From: Hymenoscyphus infarciens
Lineage: Eukaryota; Ascomycota; Leotiomycetes; Helotiales; Helotiaceae
Length of the DNA: 64,000 bases
Direction of reading: 5' to 3'
NCBI GenBank assembly: GCA_001414345.1
Contig: LLCB01000105.1
Coordinates: 1 to 64,000, forward strand
In this document: positions 23,413 through 34,918 of the stretch, piece after piece
Position numbering within the stretch: the stretch's first letter is position 1
Layout of the letters: each line of letters starts with the position of its first letter
Position numbers and translations under genes: made by a program
The notes under the pieces: model-generated
Seen by the model: only the letters and a program-made list of their open reading frames with translations
What the model was told of the DNA's origin: nothing
Databases searched by the model: none

Positions 23413-23910
23413 AGTGCAGGATTGAATGTTTTGTATTGGTATTGTTTGTTTGTGAGGGGTGGTTGAAAGGCAATGGCTTTGGTTTGTTGGTGTCTAGTGG
23501 AATAGATAATCGCGTCGTGGGGGTTTGGGGAAGACGCGCCAAAGTCAGCGTCATTCCTAGCTTCACTTCTCGTCACCCTAGAGCTCTTCTCCCTAAGACT
23601 TTGCTTTACGACAACCACGCTTCCTATCACCATCTCAAATCAGAAGACTTTTCAGACCTCTACAACTGAGGACTGTGTCTGCGACTTCATTTCACGAAAT
23701 TCACTACCGCCAGCCTGCCCACACCATCCTCTTCTCTGCCTCCAGAAACCACCCAACCCCCCAACCCCCCAACCATATGCGCCCAACTCAACAGTGGAGA
23801 CAAAAACCTGCGGGCTATTGATTCCACCCTCTTCAAATCTTGCTGGTGGTTGCGCCGACTCAACTGTCTCTTCTCTTTGGCGTCCACCACCAGGCTCGTA
23901 GCCCTTCACC
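23413..23910. promoter_or_regulatory. divergent promoter region thymidylate kinase / TAF6
   Basis: The 498 bases between the two ATGs contain both promoters. The TAF6 side is pyrimidine-rich with repeated CAACCCCC. I did not find a convincing MluI cell-cycle box (ACGCGT), though ACGCGCCA occurs near 23534. Confidence 0.5.
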
Positions 23911-25352
23911 ATGGCGACGGAACAAAAGCTGGTCTGGAATCCAGACAACATACGAGACATCGCTGAGTCGGTAGGAATAGCATCACTAAACGAAGATGCC
24001 GTCCGATCGCTATCAGCAGAGGTGGAATACAGAGTAGGACAGGTCATCACAGAAGCAATGCGAGTTATGCACCAGGGCAAGAGAACGGTGCTGGGAACTC
24101 AGGATATATCACAAGCGCTGAAGGTGTTGGACGTGGAGCCTTTATATGGTTACGAATCTACGAGACCTTTGCGATTCGGGGAGGCATCTTTGGGACCTGG
24201 TCAACCTCTTTTTTATATCGAGGATGAGGAGGTGGATTTTGAGAAGCTTATAAATGCGCCTTTGCCAAAGGTGCCGAGGGATATGTCGATTACTGGTATA
24301 TCAATTCAATATATATTGGAGGACTGGGCTAATATTGAACAGCACACTGGCTAGCCATCGAAGGAGTCCAACCCTCGATACCCCAAAACCCAACCACAGC
24401 AGAAGCAAGAGCCTCAGAACTAGTACCCAAAGGACCCGGCGCAAACCCAGCACTCGCAGCTTTAGCAGGAAACGACAACGTCTCCTTCAAACCCCTCGTC
24501 AAACACGTCGTCTCCAAAGAACTCATCCTCTTCTTCGACAAAATCCGACAGGCAATCTTAGACGAAGATCCCGATCCAGACGTCGCAACTCTACGCGCCT
24601 CAGCCCTCGAAAGCGTCCGTTCGGATCCTGGGCTTCACCAACTCGTCCCGTACTTCGTACAGTTCGTTTCCGAGAAGATAACGCATTGTCTCAACAACCT
24701 CTTCATTTTACGGAGGATGATGGAACTGACAAGCGCTATGATTGATAATAAATCCCTCTTCGTCGATCCTTACGTTGCTTCGCTCGTTCCTCCCGCCCTT
24801 ACATGTCTGGTAGCCCGCCATCTTGGACCAGAAGGAGGAGATAATTTGAAAGATCAGTTTCAACTCCGTGATCTTGCTGCGTCGCTTCTCGGAAAGATGT
24901 CTAGGAAATACGCGGAATCCAGCGTCCAGTTACGACCCCGACTCACACGTACTTGCTTGAAATATTTCCTCGACCCCTCGCGTACTCTAGGCGAACACTA
25001 CGGCGCCATCTGTGGTTTACGAACAATTGGTGGCCCAGACGTCATTCGTTCCGTACTTCTTCCCAACGTCAAGCCTTTTGAGTATGTTATTACAAAAGCA
25101 ATTGGTGAGCGGGGCGCTAGCGATGAGAGTGTGGCTATGGTCATTGGTGCACTCGTCAAGTCAGTGGCAAGTATCAGTGAGGGCGCGACGGGTTTGACGA
25201 ATGGGATTGGGAATGGCATGAATGGGGTCGTTAGTGGGGAGTCGACTGCGATTGAGGAGTTCTTGGGGAAGGAGGTCGGCAGTAGGGTTTTGTTGTTGGG
25301 TGATCGGGGGTTAAATAAGGCGATTCTTGAGGCGAGGGAGAAGACGAAGTGA
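23911..25352 (+). CDS. TAF6: TFIID/SAGA subunit TAF6
   Basis: Predicted 464-residue histone-fold subunit shared by TFIID and SAGA. Exons 23911-24295 and 24343-25352; the 47-bp intron (GTATAT...GGGCTAATATTGAACAG) restores the family signature [19 protein letters not shown]. The N-terminal histone fold (residues about 8-75: [57 protein letters not shown]) pairs with TAF9. The C-terminal half is alpha-helical HEAT-repeat-like ([33 protein letters not shown]). Without splicing the frame would stop at 24352. The start has a good ACCATGG context. Confidence 0.95.
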
Positions 25353-26354
25353 ATTGATACTTCATGGGAGGAATTGGGGGGGAAGAGAGACTTTGTATAA
25401 TAAGGAACCCGCCCGAACTGAAAATCTGCATGGTATTGGTAAGGGTGTTACGATGGCGAATTCGTTTGAGAGGGATTTTTGGTCGTATACCTAACTACAC
25501 TTGGCCATTTTCCCAACTCTTCTAAAATAATAAAAGTGACATGAACCGAATTGTTCAAGCCTTGGAGAATAAATCGAATTTTATTTTCCGAACTTGATTG
25601 AACAGTTGAGGGAGCGGAGGTACTTGGACTCCTATGAGTGACGAGTACTAATGAGAATCATAACCAGAGCTCGCTTGGTTTCATATAAAGATCTCTTTGA
25701 TATCCCTAAGAAGAGAGGGGTTAAGGTTCTTAGAAACACGCAACTCACTAAGACAATGTGTGAGGAACTTGGGAAGGTAACATCTTGGGAGGTAAACATT
25801 TACTTGGTAGTGCTCTCTTCTCTTTCACTATTCTCGCTGCTGTTGCTGTTTTTGGAAAGTTTATCTGAATTTATTCTATTTAGATGAAGCGTTCCTTCCG
25901 CTCTTTTAGTTGTTATCAGAATATAACCTGAGTTTTCTTTTGTGGTTGTTGAGTTTTGAACTGTTGTCTGTCTTTAGAGAGTAAGCATTATCTGTTTGTT
26001 AACGATGAAAAAGAGAGAGGGAATTCAACATAGGGTTTCTTCCTATATAGTACGCAACCAGGTTTGAAGAAACTGAGGGTAGCAACCTGAGAACTTTAAA
26101 CGCATAAATAGTCACGTGGTCCGTTCACGCAATTGGGTGGTAACTTCATTCCTGAATAACAGTAGGCCAACAACAACATCAATTCTTGGTCTGCTAAGCA
26201 GCTTTCCGTGTTGTATCTGGAGCTCTATTATAGCAAAGTAATCCATCCGGCATGGTAAACGGCATTTTAAGGTAAACTGTCCGCCTGGAGTATTTGTACG
26301 GTTGAGGTGAGCCAGGTGAGTAGCGGATGCGCCGGCCTCACGGATTATCTGTTA
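25353..26354. other. intergenic region, no gene supported
   Basis: One short frame at 25651-25887 has a hydrophobic C-termin but no start context, homology or splice extension. The final part is the promoter of the LCCL-domain gene. Confidence 0.5.
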
Positions 26355-28364
26355 ATGGCATATAGTTCCTCTTTCAATATGGCATATGGAGACAATCACC
26401 CCGAAGAAGAGCGGTATAGCCTTCTTCAAAGAAACGAGGATCTAGAAGATCCGGACGATCCAATTGACGAATCGACGCGAACCCGCCCATTACATCTAGA
26501 CGAACTCTCCGACGATGAATCTCCCCCCACCCCGCGATTTCTACAAGACCTGAGTTCCTACAAATACATAAAATGGGTACCGGTGCCAGTCAGACGGGTC
26601 TGTAGAGCGTTGGGGAAATGGGCAAAGGGACCGGATCCTCCTCGAATCCACACGATAACCCCGCTCTTTCCGGCATTTCAAGAGTTTCCAATACGACTTC
26701 TAGACTTGTATATTCCCAAGAAACGACATAGGATATTGCTGTTGGTTGCCTTCTACTTTTCCTGGATCCTCACATTCGCTTTGGTTATGCGCGAAAGTAC
26801 TTTTGCGACCGAGATAGAAGGGTGGGGAGCCCCAGGAAATATAGGATGCGGAAATACATATTGGGTTCCCGGAAACAGCTGCGGACTGAACGGGAATGAT
26901 TGTCGACCATTCAATGGGAGTGGTTTTGCATTTAGATGCCCCGCCAATTGCGCCAGTACCCAAGTTTTGAACATTCGGGCAGTGGGAGCCCAAGAGATTA
27001 TTTACCAACCTCTTGTGGTTGGCGGCCCCTCGCAAGAGGATGGCACTCCATATTACAGAAGTGATTCCTTCATCTGCGGTGCTGCTATACATGCTGGAAT
27101 TGTTGATAACGCCAAGGGCGGGTGCGGCGTAGTTTCTCTAGTTGGTGAGCATAGCAACTATGTGAGCTCGGATCGAAATGGGATAGAGAGTATTGCATTC
27201 GATGCAACATTCCCTTCTTCCTTTACATTTCACTCCGGTACTACATGTGAAGCAAAGGATCCGCGCTGGTCGCTTCTTGTCGTTTCACTGACGTATACCA
27301 TTCTACTATCTTTATTCACAACATCCCCAGGGCTATTCTTTTTCAGCATTTTCACGGGTCTTTTTGCCCATGTTGGCCTTGCTTCAGACCCTCCTGGGCA
27401 CAACTCGATTCCAGGTCTTCTCTCAAATCTGTTGGGGAAATTTCTTCCGGCCGCATTTTGTGCTTTTGTTATCTACAAATACATGGGTGTTCATAGAGCT
27501 CTTAGGGGCCTCACTGCCCAAATCGAGAAGACCGTTTTATGGCTTGGGGCTTGCTGGGTTGGTGCTCTCTCGAATTACACCTTTGAATGGATCCCCATCC
27601 AACGTTTAAACGCCCACGACATCAAACAACAACCAGGAGCAAAAGTGGCATTGATCCTCATAGTTTTGCTTATAGTTCTAGTCGTTGTAAAGCAAGTTTT
27701 CTTCTTTCAGCGAGAAGGTAGATTAATTCGCTATCTCGGCATATATGGCATCTTCTTAGGTGCCATCTTGGTATCACTACTTCTTCCTGGATTGAGTTTG
27801 AGGATACATCATTACATACTGGCTCTTCTATTCCTTCCAGGAACGAGTATGCAGACCAGGCCAGCACTCCTGTACCAAGGACTTCTTATCGGCCTCTTCA
27901 TCAACGGAATCGCGAGATGGGGATTCGATCCTGTGCTACAAACACCTGGTGCTCTTCAAGGAGATGCACCACACAATTCCCGTCTTCCCATAATTTCTAA
28001 GCCCAACATCTCATCAGGTCCAAATTCAACCATCTCATTCCACTGGCTTACACCACCCGAACCTTATGATGGCATCTCTGTGCTGGTCAACGATGTAGAA
28101 CGCTTCAGAGGGTACACAGATGAAGGATTTGCCAGTGATAGTAAATTCGTCTGGAGCAAGGGCTTGAAGACTGAGGAACCGCAGTACTTCCGATTTGCGT
28201 ATATGCAAGGAAGTACGGCTTGGGATTATACTCGTGCGGGGATTTGGGCTACGGATGGGAGGTGGATCCCTATGGAGGCCGGGCCTAGTAAAGTCAAGAG
28301 GTCTGTTGAGGAGGGGGTGGGGTTGGTGAAGAGGGATTTTCATGATAAGTGGTTGAGGAGATGA
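26355..28364 (+). CDS. LCCL-domain multi-span membrane protein
   Basis: Predicted 669-residue intronless gene for a fungal LCCL-domain membrane protein of unknown role. The N-terminal 125 residues are cytoplasmic and acidic (DELSDDESPPTP). A first membrane span (RILLLVAFYFSWILTFALV, about 127-145) leads to an extracytoplasmic LCCL region with paired cysteines (NIGCGNTYWVPGNSCGLNGN, FRCPANCAST, SFICGAAIHAGIV, GGCGVVSLVG; about 164-262). Several further membrane spans follow (about 310-500: LLVVSLTYTILLSLFTTSPG, AALILIVLLIVLVVVK-like, YLGIYGIFLGAILVSLLLPG). The frame is open upstream to 26307, but ATG at 26355 is the first; the next ATG is 26379. Overall layout matches the usual fungal family. 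Confidence 0.88.
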   Translation: MAYSSSFNMAYGDNHPEEERYSLLQRNEDLEDPDDPIDESTRTRPLHLDELSDDESPPTPRFLQDLSSYKYIKWVPVPVRRVCRALGKWAKGPDPPRIHTITPLFPAFQEFPIRLLDLYIPKKRHRILLLVAFYFSWILTFALVMRESTFATEIEGWGAPGNIGCGNTYWVPGNSCGLNGNDCRPFNGSGFAFRCPANCASTQVLNIRAVGAQEIIYQPLVVGGPSQEDGTPYYRSDSFICGAAIHAGIVDNAKGGCGVVSLVGEHSNYVSSDRNGIESIAFDATFPSSFTFHSGTTCEAKDPRWSLLVVSLTYTILLSLFTTSPGLFFFSIFTGLFAHVGLASDPPGHNSIPGLLSNLLGKFLPAAFCAFVIYKYMGVHRALRGLTAQIEKTVLWLGACWVGALSNYTFEWIPIQRLNAHDIKQQPGAKVALILIVLLIVLVVVKQVFFFQREGRLIRYLGIYGIFLGAILVSLLLPGLSLRIHHYILALLFLPGTSMQTRPALLYQGLLIGLFINGIARWGFDPVLQTPGALQGDAPHNSRLPIISKPNISSGPNSTISFHWLTPPEPYDGISVLVNDVERFRGYTDEGFASDSKFVWSKGLKTEEPQYFRFAYMQGSTAWDYTRAGIWATDGRWIPMEAGPSKVKRSVEEGVGLVKRDFHDKWLRR

Positions 28365-28754
28365 TTTATGATGATGTGTGATGATTTGTATATTTTGGAT
28401 GGGGGAGGGGTTATCTGAGCTTTATATATGTACGGAATAAAGTTCAAATATTACGAACCATTTTGAGGTGGGTGCGGTCGGTTAGGGGGATTTTTATGCC
28501 TCGTAAGTGATGAATTCGTATTGTCTTGCAGGTCGTTTTGTTCTCTTGCTTGCTATCTCTTCCCTCTCACCCCCCTCACACCCCCCTCTCAATTATTTCT
28601 GATTTTCAGGGTTGCCGGGACCCGGGGAAAATATAGACTCCTCCACTCCACCATTCCCGCAGACCCACCCTCGCTTCAAGCAAAAACTTTCACAGCACCA
28701 AATCTTCATTTCGGTGTGTCCAAATAACCGGCCGCCTGCCATCCCAAACAACAA
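28365..28754. other. spacer before tRNA gene
   Basis: Contains the LCCL gene 3-prime region (AATAAAG near 28436). Otherwise nothing recognisable. Confidence 0.5.
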
Positions 28755-28843
28755 GATCGCTTAGCTCAGTTGGTTAGAGCGTGGTGCTAATATCTGGAAT
28801 ACAGACAACGCCAAGGTCGCGAGTTCGACCCTCGTAGTGATCA
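28755..28843 (+). tRNA. tRNA-Ile (anticodon AAU) with intron
   Basis: The acceptor stem GATCGCT pairs with AGTGATC, with discriminator A. The D-arm contains AGCTCAGTTGGTTAGAGC, the anticodon stem TGGTG/CGCCA encloses the loop CTAATAA with anticodon AAT, and the T-arm contains GGTTCGA-like GAGTTCGACCCTC. A 15-nt intron (28793-28807) lies one base after the anticodon, the canonical position. Internal A and B boxes serve as the RNA polymerase III promoter. Confidence 0.95.
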
Positions 28844-29525
28844 GGGTTTCAAGGTCTTATAATTCTTCTGTTTTTTTGCAAGGGGTGCTGGTGATCCTTT
28901 TGGGTTTCTTTGTGAGATGTGCGTGGGGGCTTATTTTGGTTGTGTGGGTCAGTGTGATTTGGGAAGTTTTCTTATATTCATGCTATATCTTCAGACCCTT
29001 TCTGGATGAACTTCACATTTAGTATGAAAAGGCTCTTGGAAACTTGAAACTTGATATGCAGAGGCCAATTCTTACAAGGCTCTGCTAGCTCGTAGTAAGC
29101 ACTCGTTCTTTGTAAATATTTTGCTGGTTCTGAATCTGTGGGCTGTATTGGTTGGTGGTTTGGGTTGGGCTACAGGAGCCAACTCTATATTTGGAAAGCC
29201 AGTTTCTGTGGAGCAATAGGTGTCAGCACATCAAACTTTGCATCTGAATTACGATATTGCTACCAAGAGATGAAGTGAAGCAAACGATGGAACATTTGAG
29301 TTGTTCGCGGGGTTTAGGGATCGAATGTATGAAGAGTAGCAATTTTGGAGTCACTTAGTCAGTTTAATACAGCAAATGTCATTTGCAGGACATTAGTATA
29401 GAAAGGTCCCCTTTCCTCCACTTAAGTTTTTACCCTCCAATGTAATTTCATGCCTAAACTAAAAACAAAAAGGGCCCCCAACGAGAAGACAGAACCAAAT
29501 AAGCGAGTGTTCATTTCCCCCAAAG
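28844..29525. other. intergenic region, no gene supported
   Basis: The tRNA has no long T run directly behind it; TTTTTTT at about 28871 could serve as terminator. No coding frame is convincing. Confidence 0.4.
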
Positions 29526-30340
29526 ATGTATCTAAAACCACCGTACTTTGCAGCCGTATCTACTCTCTTTCTCTTCAAGGATCAATGTACCTCATGCTTA
29601 TGCGCTGGCACACTTCCAGATGGAAGCCTTGTCGTTCATCCGGCTTGGGAACAGATTGCTACCCGGGTTTTGGTTGAAGCTAAAGCCCGTGCCCACGCAA
29701 CCGCTATCACTAAAGATTGTACACTTCAGCATGATTACGAGTTAACATTAGGGAGCGGGTAACTTACACCTAGACAGTGCAACGGAAGCCTGGCTTGGCC
29801 TTCCCTGAAGAGAAGATGTCGTTGAAGTTGCTGGGAATATTTACGCAAGTGCCAACAGTAAATGATCTTGTGAATCTGATGCCAAGGAAGTCCCTGTTGA
29901 ATTGAAAGTGTCAGTCAAACGCTTTCCTGAATTTGAATTTCCTAAGAAAGCAACAAGAAAAATGCAAGATAAGTATTGAAAGAGATAGTTCGCCGCCTCA
30001 ACCGATATGCCCAACACAACGAAAGCCTGGGAGCACTCTCAATTGTCCCTTCCACGCTGTGTTTGCATACCCTCGCGGTGAACATCAAAAGTGACCGTAA
30101 ATACATCCGGTTCCTTCGTACCTGCCTGCCTATCGTTATTCCAACTTTCGAGGGTAAGTCAAGTCAGTTATCCTACGCACTTAGAACAATAGAACAATTA
30201 GGAATATTGACCAAGGCGTTATAGAACAATCAAGTTCCAAAACAGCTGGAAAGTCCGGCGACCTATTCACTGCTACTTTCAGCCCACCGCCAGACACCTT
30301 TGCGAATCTCGCTACTTTAGACACATTAGAAGTAAGTGCA
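29526..30340 (+). pseudogene. decayed gene of unknown family
   Basis: An ATG frame of 78 codons (29526-29762, MYLKPPYFAAVSTLFLFKDQ...) has a hydrophobic start and four cysteines. Beyond it, coding-like text continues in one frame with in-frame stops (for example VELKVSVKRFPEFEFPKKAT near 29895-29955). A further segment near 30100 ends PIVIPTFEG at a GTAAGT donor; joining to an AAG acceptor before 30217 gives IEQSSSKTAGKSGDLFTATF and another GTAAGT. This pattern suggests an old multi-exon gene with several stop mutations. A second fragment lies at 16217-16430. The family is not recognised. Confidence 0.4.
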
Positions 30341-30540
30341 CGTATACATTAAAAGATCGGTGCCACTCCCCACTTTGCAGCCTTAAAGACACCCACTTGT
30401 TAAAGGTGTACAAAACACTGTGGGTGGGATAGGCTAACTTCTTACACTCTGCTGGGACGACGTAATAGGTCGCAAGTACCCCGTAGTGATCAAGATCTGT
30501 TCTTTTTGCTTTGATTTTGCACCTTCTCAATTAAGGAGGG

Positions 30541-31411
30541 GGCGAGGGAATTTTAAGCTTTTTCTGTTTTTGTTTTAGCTGATCTTTTAAAATGCAGGTG
30601 GTGGGGGTTAGGGTTAATATAAGAAGAAGGCATAAAACAGTTGATTGCAATTTTTCCAAGAGATCACCTCATCACTAGTTCTGCACAACGAATAAAAGCT
30701 AGGAATATAATTAGAATATTCACGATTTTTTACGGATAAAATACCCTTTGAATTATTCAAGAATAAGGAGCGTTTAAGGGGTGAATAGCAGTTGTTTATT
30801 CATGAATATTCTATATTCTCTACCCTTTTAGTATAGCTTCCTACTTATCTAAACATGTATGAAAATCCCCTAAAATTATCTGCTTTAGTTGCTTTTGTTA
30901 TCTTAATTAGGCTATGCTGGGGCATTTCTAGGCTAAAAAAGTAGATAAAATACCTAGTTATGACGTTGAAACCTTAGTTTAAAGGTTACGTGTAGGATGT
31001 TATTGAAAGTGGGGTGTTATATAATACCCCTTCTACATAATATAAGTAATAAAGAGTGGACATAATAGTAATCTATTAATAATAATTAATAATAATTAAA
31101 AGTAAGTGAATTTATAGTTTAGTTATATTTAAATATATATATAAAAAGAGAATAAATTTTAACTTATATAAACCCTTCGTGCTAAGACCTAGGGGGCGGA
31201 TATTAAGCCTAATAAATAGAAACTATTCGTAATATATTTATTTAAGCTCTTATCGCTTGAATAATCGCTCGAATACTACATATTTATTTAACATTTATGA
31301 TGAATAATTAATATTTAATTCATCTATTCGTTGTGTAGACCTACTCAACACTAGTTACATCAAGAAGTGTCAGGCGTAGTTTACTCTGCTTCACGAGAAT
31401 GGTGAGCTGAT
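30541..31411. other. AT-rich islet
   Basis: A short stretch of strongly AT-rich sequence, probably a RIP-mutated repeat remnant. TTAGGGTTA at about 30608 is a single telomere-like word, not an array. No reading frame, terminal repeats or target duplication could be defined. Confidence 0.45.
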
Positions 31412-32440
31412 CTAAGATTCTTCAAGTGTCTTTGCTTGACTTTTTGAACCATCCATGCGTAGTTGGAAAGAACCGTAATGGCTCAAGGAGCTGGATCCAA
31501 CCCTTAATCGAACATCCGAGGAAGACACTGTGGCACAAAGAACCAAGCCCCTAAACTCGATTTTGGGCGAAGTGGTGACAAAAAGCGCCGCAGTCCCGTT
31601 AGCAATAGCAGTCCCAAGACTTCGAGTAACAATTACAATTCTGTCAGGGGGAGGGGAATACCGTGCCGCTTCTATTGCCCACTTGATAGTCGATATGGCA
31701 TCCGTGATTAGACCCTCTTCTGTTGGATTCCCGGTTGAGTAGCCGAACCCACGATAATCGACTGCCAAAACAAAAGCTTTTGTCAAAGGCGCCAGATAAG
31801 ATAAGACGATAGACATCCGTTCAGCGAGTTTAACCTACATTCTGAAGAGTCAGTAAGATCTGACGGGTAAGTTATAGAAGGGTTTTCCGAAACATACACC
31901 ATGGACTTAGAAACAGTAGTAATATGAGCGATACAAGAGTTAACCAAAAAGGTCACGATGAACTTATAGTAGATTGCCAGTCTACTCTCCGGGTCACTCC
32001 TCAAGAGCTTGAACCCAAGACTTGTTTGAACCTCGCTTGGGCTACGAGGATTTTCGGTGTAGAAATCTCTCTCATGACGACCCTACACCCTCAAAGGTGT
32101 GACTAGCCAGGCAAATAGATTCTCTCCATCTGAGGTTGGGATGCGAAATGGAATGACCTGGATCGCTTCACCAGCTTGTTAGCCCACTTTCCACCTGACA
32201 AGGCAAACACCACGAACTGAGAAATCCAAATGTTTCAGGCTGGTCCAATTGTTGTCCCCACCAGATTGGAAATTTTTGAGCGCAAAATGTTCTGCGAGAA
32301 AATACATCAGCCGGTGTTTCAACCTGCAATAATCAACTGGGTAAACGAACTGACGCTGGACCCAAACGCTGGTGCAGAGGAGCAAACAGCCCAACAAAAA
32401 TCCAATTGCAACAATGATTGCGGCAACTGCTTTACTTGAG
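31412..32440 (-). pseudogene. alpha/beta-hydrolase (ABHD12/BEM46-like) pseudogene
   Basis: Minus-strand text follows the fungal ABHD12-like serine hydrolases in order: an N-terminal hydrophobic segment (AAIIVAIGFLLGCLLLCT, near 32420), IQVIPFRIPTSDGENLFAWL, LLRSDPESRLAI, AVDYRGFGYSTGNPTEEGLI and IVIVTRSLGTAIANGTA. It is broken: a TAG at 32083-32085 interrupts the second block, the N-terminal block ends in a stop before it, and the C-terminal third with the catalytic Asp and His is missing or unreadable (stop at 31412). In the nucleophile elbow the usual Gly-X-Ser reads Thr-Arg-Ser. A plausible intron (GTATGT...ATGTAG) survives at about 31837-31899. Confidence 0.75.
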
Positions 32441-32746
32441 AGCTATGTCAAAGACATGACGTCGTACGATAATGAGGATCTTGGTTAGATTGAAGGTGAA
32501 AAGTGAAAATGGTTGGTTCACTATGCATGAACCTTAGTCAGAAAAAAAAGCTAGTCCCAACACAGTATCAACTCCCAAACTGGTAGCAGTATTTACTGCT
32601 GTTGCATAAATTAAAATTATCACCAAGATACTGGAGCGTCTTTCTAAGAACTCTAAGCTGAATATAAACACACACACGATCCACTTACCTCTTGACTCCA
32701 CTCCCTTCCTTACTTCCCCGTCCTTTTCTTGCAACACCACAACCCC

Positions 32747-34918
32747 TCAAATCTTCACGGTCGCATTCCCAGCCGTGCCATTCCCTCCCCCCGCACCACC
32801 TCCAATTCTAGCACCCCCATGATGGTCAAACCAATCCAAAAACTGAAACATGCTAGCCTTCGGTATCCTCTCCATACTAGTCTGATTTAAATACTGCAAT
32901 CCGAATTTCACCTGACTACCCGAGAACCACTCAAAGTTATCAAAGATGGACCAAGCGAAGATACCTGTTACGTTGACTCCTGTATTTCGTGTCAGTGGGT
33001 TAGAGGAGGAATTAAAGCTAGGGAAGTAAGAGAAGATAAGGAAGAAAATGAGGTCGAGGGAAGAAAGAGAAGCACGAAAGAAAAGGGCGAAAACAAACCA
33101 TCAACATTTCTCGCCTCCAAAATACTGTCCAAAAATCCCCTATAATAATCCGCCCTCCTTAAATCCCAAACGATATTCTCAACCTTAGTCTGCAACCCCT
33201 CAAACGGTTCCGCAAATCCAAACTCGCTAACCACAATATCCTTCACGGTAGGAAACAATTCTTTCGTAATCTTGCTCAAGAACCTGCGTATTCCTGTGGG
33301 TGTAGAATACAACCAACTCATCTCGTTATCGGCCGCAGGTCCGAGAGGGAAGCCATCGGATGCGAGAGAGGAGGAGGATGCGCATTCAGGAAAGTTAGGG
33401 TCGGTGGTGTTCGCTATACATGCTGCGGCTCCGTTTTCAACAGGAGAAGCGAGATAGCCTGTGTATGCGTCGACTGCGAAGAAATCGCAGGAACCTTTGA
33501 TGAGATCTTTTTCTTCTTGTGTGAACTTTGGTAACATATCGCCCAGAGTTTCCTTCAGCATGGCCGAGTAATCTCCGTCCCTCCAGCAGCCCCCAAACCA
33601 CCCAAGAACGAATTCGTAGTTTCGTGCGACGGCTTCGTTGTCGGCGGCTGAGGCGGTGTTATTCGCTTCGTAGTAATTACCCGAGTTCTTAAAGGTGATT
33701 CGACCGGTGCCTTTGAAGTCTTCGTGATACCATTTTGCGACTTTGGCGTGTGCGAGGATGGTGTAGTGGGAGCAGGCGATGCGAGCTTTGAGGCCTCCTG
33801 TTATGTTGTGGTAGGATGGGTAGATGCCTTTCGAGTTTCCGGCGGGGTAGTAGGAGTATTGCCAATTGCAATACTGAGCTGTGATGCGTCAATTTGTTTT
33901 CCCGAGTCACATGGCAGCGGAACTTACGCTCGTTGAATGTGTACCAAATTGGCACATATTTGTCATATCTGCTAATGACAAATTTGGCATAGTTGAAGTA
34001 GGCATCTACAATTTTTTCATCTGTCCAAGCCCCATAGGAATTGAAGAGTGCGAGTGGGGTATCTATTGCGACTTTAGTATGCTATTATGCCAGGGGGTAA
34101 AAGAAAACTGACCCCAATGGAATAGAGTGACGGCTGGCTTTATTCCATATTCGATCATGCTCGCTATCATATCATCGTAGTGTGCGACTCCTTCCTCGTT
34201 GACAGGGCCATCCCCAAATGGAAAGAAACGTGGCCTAACGAAACTGTTAGAAAGAACATTTTCGCTGGTGGTTGATCATGAACATGATTCAAAATTACCA
34301 AACTTACCATGCAAATGATGGTGACCAATATGGCACACCTAATTTCGCCAGCCGTGCAAAGTCCTGTTTGTAGAGATAATAATGACTTCCAACCACGTCC
34401 CCAGTTGAATTATCGGAAACTGATCCATAATTGCGATGTGCCAGTAAGTCCCAAATCGAAGGCCCCTTTCCTTCGTCCTTGGCTGCTCCTTCAATTTGAT
34501 ATGAACTGGCTGCAACACCCCATATAAAATCATCTGGGAGTTTTTCCGCGGCGATCGAAAGGTCCGAGGATGGAACCTAGCCATGTACAGTTAGAAGTTT
34601 CAACTATAGTCTTGAGATGGAATGACCTACGAGTGGATGAAATACTCCCGGTCTAGGGTATGCAGACGGTTCAGGCGTTGGAATTACAGTGGTTGTAATC
34701 GGCCCCTTTTCGATCTTCCCCACTTGGTTCCAGAGCATTGCCAACTCCTCATTCGTGTAAGAGTAACTTATTGTTGCCGTTGCCGCCGAGACATTGTAAA
34801 CTTTCGTTTCGTATCCAGATGGCTGAGCGAATGTAGGCGCTGCGGAGGGAGAAGTACTGTTCTGCCAAGCTGCCAAAACACCTGGCAATAAAAACGAAAA
34901 CCCAACAATAAGAGACAT
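32747..34918 (-). CDS. secreted beta-glucosidase, glycoside hydrolase family 1
   Basis: Predicted 608-residue extracellular GH1 enzyme that releases terminal beta-glucosyl residues. Six exons: 34918-34631, 34576-34308, 34234-34113, 34062-33928, 33878-33099 and 32979-32747; all five junctions close the frame. Signal peptide MSLIVGFSFLLPGVLAAW. An N-terminal spacer of about 100 residues precedes the barrel, which starts KLPDDFIWGVAASSYQIEGA. The acid/base Glu lies in TFNEP (Glu271), restored by the 49-bp intron between exons 4 and 5. The nucleophile is in DIVVSEFGFAEP (Glu490), where many GH1 enzymes have ITENG. The C-terminal IFAWSIFDNFEWFSG motif is present, followed by a Gly/Asn-rich tail. 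The gene is divergent to the quinate-type permease. Confidence 0.93.

Noticed and set aside
24254..24745. 163-codon plus-strand frame, Arg/Ser/Pro-rich
   Set aside because: Shadow of TAF6 exon 2; the Arg-rich text is an artefact of reading conserved TAF6 codons out of frame.
30600..30625. Telomere-like TTAGGGTTA
   Set aside because: Only one and a half units; no array.
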